Part shown: positions 14,070 to 18,743 of the stretch, in pieces | Layout of the letters: each line of letters starts with the position of its first letter | Position numbering within the stretch: position 1 is the first letter of the stretch | Assembly: GCA_051646055.1 (NCBI GenBank) | Contig: JBOFCM010000049.1 | Coordinates: 1-18,743 of the forward strand | Length of the DNA: 18,743 bases | Direction of reading: 5' to 3' | Source of the DNA: JAGNZR01 sp051646055 | GTDB taxonomy: Bacteria > Fusobacteriota > Fusobacteriia > Fusobacteriales > Fusobacteriaceae | Made by a program: the position numbers and the translations under genes | The notes under the pieces: generated by a model | Told to the model about the DNA's origin: nothing | Databases searched by the model: none | Seen by the model: only the letters and a program-made list of their open reading frames with translations

Positions 14070-16853
14070 TTATAAATCTCCTCCCAGGATAAACTTAATA
14101 TCCTCTTCTGAAAGGGCCTTTACAGAGGCATTGTCTGCCGAGATAAGATTATCTAACAGCTCGCTTTTAACCTCTTGAAGTTTCAGAATTTTCTCCTCTA
14201 TACTGTCTTTAAGTATGAGCTTGTATGAAAATACCGTACGGTCCTGTCCCAGTCTGTAGGCTCTGTCCACAGCCTGATTTTCTACGGTTTTATTCCACCA
14301 AGGATCATAGATAAAGATTGTATCAGCAGAGGTAAGGTTGAGCCCTACTCCACCGGTTTTCAGTGTCATTACGAAAACCTTGTAGCTGGAGTCCTTCTGG
14401 AATCTGTCTACCAGTTCCTGACGATTTTTTGTGGCTCCTGTCATAGACATATGCTTTATATTACGTTTTTTGAGATCTTCACAGATGTTTTCAATTGAGT
14501 TTATGTAGTTGGTAAATACAAGTACCTTGTGTCCGTTGGATACTGCGTCTGAGATATTGTTGATAAGCATCTCACGTTTGCTGGACATAACTTGAGGGTC
14601 CTTGGATTCAGGACAGCTGGTAAGCATACGGAGTTCGTTCAGAGCTTGGAATATAAAGAACTGACTCTTTCCGATTCCCTGCTCTTTTATACTGCTGTTG
14701 ACCATATTGTAATAGTAGTTTCTTCTCTCATTGTAAAGTTTTCTGTGATCCTTGTTCATTTCGATATACACAGTCTGCTCTATTTTCTCAGGAAGATCTT
14801 TAAGAACCTCTTTCTTTATTCTTCTCAGAATGAAAGGATAGATTTTTTTACGGAGCTCCTCTATGGCTTCCTTATCGTTTTCTTTCTGGATAGGGTTGGC
14901 ATAGTAGGAATTGAACTCCTCTAGGGACCCGAACATACTAGGGTTTAGGAATCTGAAGAGAGAGTAAAGCTCTGTAAGGTTGTTCTCAATAGGAGTACCA
15001 CTGAGTGCCAGACGGTTTTCGGCATTGAGAAGCATGATAGCCTTAGTTGTCTGAGCATTGATATTCTTAATGTTCTGAGATTCATCTAGAATTATAAGTT
15101 TGAAGTTGTAGTTACGGAGTTTCTCAATGTCGTTTCTTACAGTACCATATGTTGTAATAACTACATCGGAATCTGGAATTATACCTAGATCTCTGTTAGG
15201 TCCGTAATAGATATTGGCACGGAGTTTAGGATTGAATTTTTTAATCTCGTTTTCCCAGTTATAGATCAAACTTTTGGGCATAACTACAAGGCTGGTACCT
15301 CTGGAATCCAAATGTACCGAAGAGAGAAGAGTTATGGCCTGAAGAGTTTTTCCCAGTCCCATATCATCAGCCAGACAGCAACCTAGATTGTTATCGATAA
15401 GATAGCTCAGCCATTTGTATCCGTAGATCTGATATTCACGGAGTGTGGCCTTGATATCAGGAAAAACAGGTTCATACTGTGAAAGATTGTTGATACCGGA
15501 GAAAAATTCACGGCTTCCCTTAAAGGTGTCAGAGTAGATTTTTTCATCTATAAGGTCCTCTATAATAGGCATATCGAAGAATGAGATTTTTACAGATTTC
15601 TCAGAGTCTCCCTTCTGGAAGATTCTCTCTAATTTCTCGATGTATTTGTGGTTGATGAGGGCATTGGTTCCGTCACTGAGCACCACATAGGAATCTGTCT
15701 TGTATGTGCTGAGGATATCCTTGATAGAGAACTTTTCTCCCTCTATCTCAATATCTACCTCTCCTTCAAGGAAGTCGATGGAATGTCTGAAACTTCCCAC
15801 GATTTTCGGCTTAACGGCACGGATATTATAGCTTTTCAGCTTCTCAGTACCTATTACCTTGTATCTGTTGGCCAGATTTAGAAGCTCCTTACCTATAAAC
15901 TCCTTGGCTAGATTCTCCTGAATGATAAGCAGGTTATCTTCGTCCAGATAGTAGGAGTTTTTGATCTTTACATTTTTCTTGTGCTTGGTAAGAGCCTTAG
16001 TAAGATCAGTTACAATGGTCTCCAGATTTCCAGTATCCAGAGGAGAAACAATAATTTTCTTTTCCATTGGATTGACTACAGTGACACTGTTGACATTGTG
16101 TTCACGGAGAAATCTGTAATCCATATTGGAAGCTGAAACCAGTATTTTAAGGTAAAGACTTTTATCCTGAGATATCTTTTCAATAACCAGCTGAGGAGTC
16201 ACTTTTCTACGCTCTCCAATCTCAACCATATAATCCAGGCAGTTAACCTCGATATTTTCAAAAGAACAGTTAAAGATGGTGAGGTAGTGCTCCAGTCCTC
16301 CCTGCTGGAAAGTGGTAACAAAGCTTTCCAGGTCGTAGAGAGAGCTGTTGTTTATATCCAGCTTGTAGAACTTTCCATCTCTAAAGGCATAGTCATTCTC
16401 TATAAAAGTGATATCATTGTGGATACCATTTAAGAGGAATGAGGCAGAAAATCTTGCACTCTCATTTTCACACTCTTTTATTACAAGGGAAAGATGGTTC
16501 CCCTGAGGAGAAAACTTCACTTTTTGATAGTCTTCATCTACGAAATTCTCACACTGAAGAAGCATGTCCACCAGAGCACCTTCCTCTTTCAGATAAGTTT
16601 CTCCTACGAATTCCTCCCCTTCGGTTCCTTCACCCCATATATCATCCCAATCTCCATAAATCTCCTTTTTACTGGATTTGTTTATGAAGTTCAGTATATT
16701 TTTTTCATTGTCAGATAGAGAGAGCCATTCATCTTCTAGAAGCCACTCTTCAATATCCTTTATCTCCTGTCCATCCTTGGAAACAGCAACGACATAGATA
16801 CCTTTTTCACTGTTTTTCAGCATGAAATAGACATTCTTTCTTAAGTCTTCCAC
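14070..16853 (-). CDS. SNF2-family DNA-dependent ATPase/helicase
   Basis: I set the start at GTG 16853 (927 aa) because AAAGGAGG (16861-16868) sits 7 nt upstream. The frame stays open to an ATG at 16931, but that would lie upstream of the promoter's transcription start. The C-terminal half is a complete SNF2 motor. Motif I is LADDMGLGKT (Lys502) and motif II DESQ at 590-593 (DEAH-like). Motif III is LSGTPIENNLTELY, motif V KTGGVGLNLTSADT, and motif VI DRAYRLGQ at 863-870. The first 420 or so residues are unrecognised alpha/beta sequence, followed by a short region resembling the bacterial SNF2-associated segment before LREYQIYGYKWLSYL. SNF2 motors translocate on double-stranded DNA and remodel bound proteins, and they occur in RNA-polymerase recycling, repair and phage-defence modules. 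It is coupled to the 594-aa gene. Confidence 0.93.
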   Translation of the reverse strand: MEDLRKNVYFMLKNSEKGIYVVAVSKDGQEIKDIEEWLLEDEWLSLSDNEKNILNFINKSSKKEIYGDWDDIWGEGTEGEEFVGETYLKEEGALVDMLLQCENFVDEDYQKVKFSPQGNHLSLVIKECENESARFSASFLLNGIHNDITFIENDYAFRDGKFYKLDINNSSLYDLESFVTTFQQGGLEHYLTIFNCSFENIEVNCLDYMVEIGERRKVTPQLVIEKISQDKSLYLKILVSASNMDYRFLREHNVNSVTVVNPMEKKIIVSPLDTGNLETIVTDLTKALTKHKKNVKIKNSYYLDEDNLLIIQENLAKEFIGKELLNLANRYKVIGTEKLKSYNIRAVKPKIVGSFRHSIDFLEGEVDIEIEGEKFSIKDILSTYKTDSYVVLSDGTNALINHKYIEKLERIFQKGDSEKSVKISFFDMPIIEDLIDEKIYSDTFKGSREFFSGINNLSQYEPVFPDIKATLREYQIYGYKWLSYLIDNNLGCCLADDMGLGKTLQAITLLSSVHLDSRGTSLVVMPKSLIYNWENEIKKFNPKLRANIYYGPNRDLGIIPDSDVVITTYGTVRNDIEKLRNYNFKLIILDESQNIKNINAQTTKAIMLLNAENRLALSGTPIENNLTELYSLFRFLNPSMFGSLEEFNSYYANPIQKENDKEAIEELRKKIYPFILRRIKKEVLKDLPEKIEQTVYIEMNKDHRKLYNERRNYYYNMVNSSIKEQGIGKSQFFIFQALNELRMLTSCPESKDPQVMSSKREMLINNISDAVSNGHKVLVFTNYINSIENICEDLKKRNIKHMSMTGATKNRQELVDRFQKDSSYKVFVMTLKTGGVGLNLTSADTIFIYDPWWNKTVENQAVDRAYRLGQDRTVFSYKLILKDSIEEKILKLQEVKSELLDNLISADNASVKALSEEDIKFILGGDL

Positions 16854-16902
16854 GGTTAGACCTCCTTTTACAAAAATTAAATTGTATAATGCATTAGTAA
16901 AT

Positions 16903-16931
16903 ATTATATCAAAAAAAACGGATATTTTCAA
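16903..16931 (-). promoter_or_regulatory. Consensus promoter of the SNF2 operon
   Basis: On the minus strand TTGAAA (16926-16931) and TATAAT (16903-16908) are exactly 17 bp apart. The predicted start near 16896 gives a leader of about 43 nt ending in AAAGGAGG and the GTG start. This is the strongest promoter match in the window and argues for ordinary, constitutive-type expression. Confidence 0.85.
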
Positions 16932-17288
16932 TGAAAATTAGAAAAAATTAGAAAAAAAAATCAAAAAAAGCCCAAAAACAATAGCAAAAACACATATTGT
17001 TCTAAAAAAGGAGAATAAAAAAAGTTTCAAGTCCCTTCCAAAAATGAGGGGACCTCTTCTGCAGCGGGAGACTATAAAGAACAAGAGATAAAATTCTTAT
17101 GTGAAAAACAGATAAAATGGTGATTCAAAGATAAAATAGTTGAAAAAATATGAAAAATATGAAAAAATAAAGAACGGAAAGAGGAAAATTGTAAGATTTT
17201 GAGTAAAGAGTTGTCGAATGACAGAATTCTCGTACATGGAATAGATATTAAAATAAAAAAATTGAGATACTTAAGGAGTGAAATTGAG
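16932..17288. other. AT-rich intergenic region and pilT leader
   Basis: No convincing gene lies between the SNF2 promoter and the pilT start. It holds a dyad AACAATA (16977-16983) / TATTGTT (16995-17001), a GC-richer hairpin at 17031-17053, and three copies of AGATAAAAT at 17086, 17110 and 17129. An open frame from TTG 17199 runs into pilT but lacks a ribosome site and looks like low-complexity translation. No strong plus-strand promoter could be picked out; ATGACA near 17218 followed by TAGATA is a weak candidate. Confidence 0.6.
17031..17053. other. GC-rich hairpin upstream of pilT
   Basis: GTCCCTTC (17031-17038) pairs with GAGGGGAC (17046-17053), eight pairs with one G-U on the plus strand, across a 7-nt loop. 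On the minus strand a T run follows about 8 nt later (TTGAAACTTTTTTT), which could stop antisense transcripts. On the plus strand no T run follows, so it could instead be part of a structured pilT leader. It matches no riboswitch class I recognise. Confidence 0.5.
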
Positions 17289-18326
17289 ATGGATGAACTA
17301 TTAAGAAGAATACTTGTCACAGCAAAAGAGATGAACACATCAGATATCCACTTTATAGCAGGATTAAAACCTACGGTGAGAACACATGGAGAACTGAAGC
17401 CTCTGGATCAATTTCCTGAAATGAACAGCAAGGAGATAATGGATATGATGATGCCTTATCTTGTTGAAAAAGACCTGAAGGATATGGATCATGAGCGTGA
17501 GTTAGACTTTGCTTTCACTCTTGAAGACGTAAACCGTTATAGAGCTAACCTGCATATGGAGAGCAATGAGGTGAGTCTGGTACTAAGAGCCCTCAATACT
17601 GTAATTCCAGATATCGGAAGTCTGAAGCTGCCACCGGTAGTCTCAACTTTTGCTAACTTTCATAATGGTCTGGTATTGGTAACAGGAGCTACAGGAAGTG
17701 GAAAATCAACTACTCTTGCTGCACTTATAGACCAGATAAATAAAACAAGAGCAGAAAATATAATAACAATAGAGGATCCTATAGAGTATGTTTACAACAA
17801 GAAAAAATCTCTGATACGTCAGAGAGAGGTGGGAAGAGATACACCTTCATTTGCAAGAGCACTGAAGGGAGCCCTTCGTCAGGATCCAGACGTTATCCTG
17901 GTAGGAGAGTTGAGAGATCTTTCTTCTATAGAGTCTGCCCTTACAGCAGCAGAGACAGGCCACCTGGTATTTGGAACGCTGCATACCAACGGAGCAGCAG
18001 AGACAATAGACAGAATAGTGGATGTTTTCCCTGAGGAGAAACAGCACCAGATAAGAATCCAACTGTCATCTGTACTGAGAGCGGTGGTAAGTCAGGACCT
18101 TATCAAATCCAATCAGGGAGGAAGAATAGTTGCGGCAGAGGTATTGGTAGTAACTAAGGCAGCCAGCAACCTGATACTGAGCGGAAAGACAAACCAGATA
18201 GCTTCTGTTATAGAAACTGGAGGAAAATTGGGAATGCAGACTATGGGATCATGCCTCAAGAGACTTTATGATGGTAAGCTAATCTCTAGGGAGGATTTTG
18301 AAAAGAGGCAAGAAATCCAATTCTGA
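17289..18326 (+). CDS. pilT: Type IV pilus retraction ATPase PilT
   Basis: This 345-aa hexameric secretion ATPase powers pilus disassembly, twitching and DNA uptake. I chose the ATG at 17289, with AAGGAG (17273-17278) upstream, because MDELLRRILVTAKEMNTSDI matches the usual PilT start; the longer TTG start at 17199 is rejected. The N-terminal domain has SDIHF and a G-x-P-x-VRTHGEL segment. Walker A is GATGSGKST (133-141, Lys139), preceded by GLVLVT. The Asp/Glu boxes are intact. Walker B is DVILVGELRD (201-210) and the His box GHLVFGTLHT (224-233). The C-terminal LKRLYDGKLISREDFEKR is PilT-like. A single TGA ends it, but the frame then continues for 47 coding-like codons (separate entry). PilU or PilB are less likely given the length and start. 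Confidence 0.93.
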   Translation: MDELLRRILVTAKEMNTSDIHFIAGLKPTVRTHGELKPLDQFPEMNSKEIMDMMMPYLVEKDLKDMDHERELDFAFTLEDVNRYRANLHMESNEVSLVLRALNTVIPDIGSLKLPPVVSTFANFHNGLVLVTGATGSGKSTTLAALIDQINKTRAENIITIEDPIEYVYNKKKSLIRQREVGRDTPSFARALKGALRQDPDVILVGELRDLSSIESALTAAETGHLVFGTLHTNGAAETIDRIVDVFPEEKQHQIRIQLSSVLRAVVSQDLIKSNQGGRIVAAEVLVVTKAASNLILSGKTNQIASVIETGGKLGMQTMGSCLKRLYDGKLISREDFEKRQEIQF

Positions 18327-18470
18327 AAAGCCGAGGCTAGGAAGGTTAAACAGACACATAATGAAGAGCAGATCCAGAGACGTACAGCCCGAATGGCAGC
18401 GAGAGCACTGAAAGAGCTTGAGGACAGTCTAAAAACTGTTGAGGTGAAAAATGAAGAAAAAAAATCTTAA
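18327..18470 (+). other. In-frame 47-codon extension after the pilT stop
   Basis: Directly after the pilT TGA (18324-18326) the same frame stays open for 47 codons to a TAA at 18468-18470. The translation is a charged, helix-like tail: KAEARKVKQTHNEEQIQRRT, then ARMAARALKELEDSLKTVEV and NEEKKS. By hand count 57 of 120 bases in 18331-18450 are G or C, unlike the AT-rich spacers here. It has no start codon with a ribosome site (the only ATG, at 18393, lacks one). The open frame overlaps the first 20 nt of the prepilin gene, as co-translated operon genes do. I read it as a former or alternative C-terminus of PilT. Confidence 0.6.
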
Positions 18471-18743
18471 AAGAGGAACATCTCTTATAGAGATAATAAT
18501 AACTGTGGCGATAATAACTTTTATTACTGGATATTCTATGAGTCAGTATAAAAGTATGAAATATAAAAATGCTATGGATTCGGATAAAATAAAAATTTTA
18601 ACTACTGTAAATAATGCCAATGTAATGTCAGCAGTACTTCCTAAAGGTGCTAAAGTTTTGCCTAAATATGTAAAATTTGTAGATATAGGAATAATAGTGG
18701 CTAATGATTTGTCAGAATTGGAAGTAGACAAAGGATTTAGTAC
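18451..18743 (+). CDS. Type IV prepilin-like protein, N-terminal part
   Basis: Partial gene: 97 codons are visible before the window edge. GAGGTG upstream supports the ATG at 18451. The N-terminus is a class III signal: a short basic leader (MKKKNLKRG) ending in Gly9, then TSLIE with Glu at position +5, and a hydrophobic helix IIITVAIITFITGY (15-28). A prepilin peptidase (PilD-like) should cut after Gly9 and methylate Thr10; Thr rather than Phe or Met at +1 is less usual. The visible part after residue 30 is soluble and rich in Lys/Val and has no cysteine. It could be a major pilin, minor pilin or type II pseudopilin; the short leader and pilT neighbour only say pilus-like. Its start overlaps the tail of the pilT frame. 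Confidence 0.82.
   Translation, partial: MKKKNLKRGTSLIEIIITVAIITFITGYSMSQYKSMKYKNAMDSDKIKILTTVNNANVMSAVLPKGAKVLPKYVKFVDIGIIVANDLSELEVDKGFS

Noticed and set aside
16854..16931. Upstream ATG start for the SNF2 gene at 16931
   Set aside because: It lies in the -35 box of the consensus promoter and upstream of the predicted transcript start, with no ribosome site; GTG at 16853 has AAAGGAGG at 7 nt.
17031..17090. Cyclic-di-GMP or other known riboswitch before pilT
   Set aside because: The conserved core bases of GEMM-type and other familiar riboswitches are not present.
17044..17091. Fifteen-codon leader peptide starting at ATG 17044
   Set aside because: No ribosome site nearby and it lies in a hairpin; nothing supports translation.
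17199..17288. Longer pilT start at TTG 17199
   Set aside because: No ribosome site, and the extra 30 residues are not part of the PilT family; ATG 17289 matches the family start.
17072..17338. Minus-strand open frame of 88 codons overlapping the pilT start
   Set aside because: Low-complexity Phe/Ile/Ser translation of A-rich DNA; antisense shadow.
18324..18326. TGA in pilT read as selenocysteine
   Set aside because: PilT has no redox site there, and I see no evident bacterial SECIS-type hairpin just downstream; a mutation or true stop is simpler.

Overview
The window (18,743 bp) reads like a chromosomal segment of a low-to-moderate GC, anaerobic, double-membraned bacterium. I favour Fusobacteriota. 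Support comes from AGA/AGG and ATA codon preference with very AT-rich spacers, a reverse-type rubrerythrin, and an Asp23/AmaP/DUF2273/NusB cluster next to accBC. Secreted M16 peptidase and PilT/prepilin genes fit a cell with an outer membrane. Because the Asp23 cluster also occurs in Clostridia, the phylum call is an inference. I see no rRNA, tRNA, CRISPR array, transposase or integrase.

Layout. (1) 1-1033, minus strand: the N-terminal part of a secreted M16 zinc peptidase, then a reverse rubrerythrin with its own consensus promoter and terminator. (2) 1232-4689, plus strand: comM, mscS and a ROK glucokinase, closed by a strong bidirectional terminator. (3) 12182 down to 4774, minus strand: a housekeeping cluster dnaE-accB-accC-asp23-amaP-DUF2273-nusB-DUF1456. 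It starts at a near-consensus promoter, has a second candidate promoter before asp23, and has an attenuator-like hairpin between asp23 and amaP. (4) 16853 down to 12283, minus strand: a self-contained two-gene unit, a SNF2-family ATPase followed 2 nt later by a 594-aa protein. Its N-terminal/middle and C-terminal parts resemble the winged-helix/XPB-N-like 'helicase-associated' region. The unit has its own consensus promoter and its own terminator. (5) 17289 to the end, plus strand: pilT after a long AT-rich leader, then a prepilin-like gene cut by the window edge.

Three points stand out. The protein that by position and architecture is the biotin carboxyl carrier subunit (accB) has Gly where the biotinylated Lys should be, although the adjacent biotin carboxylase is intact. 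pilT is followed, after a single in-frame TGA, by 47 further coding-like codons in the same frame whose end overlaps the prepilin start. The SNF2/helicase-associated pair is a compact candidate for an uncharacterised DNA-transaction or defence module. comM, pilT and a prepilin in one window also suggest natural transformation capacity.
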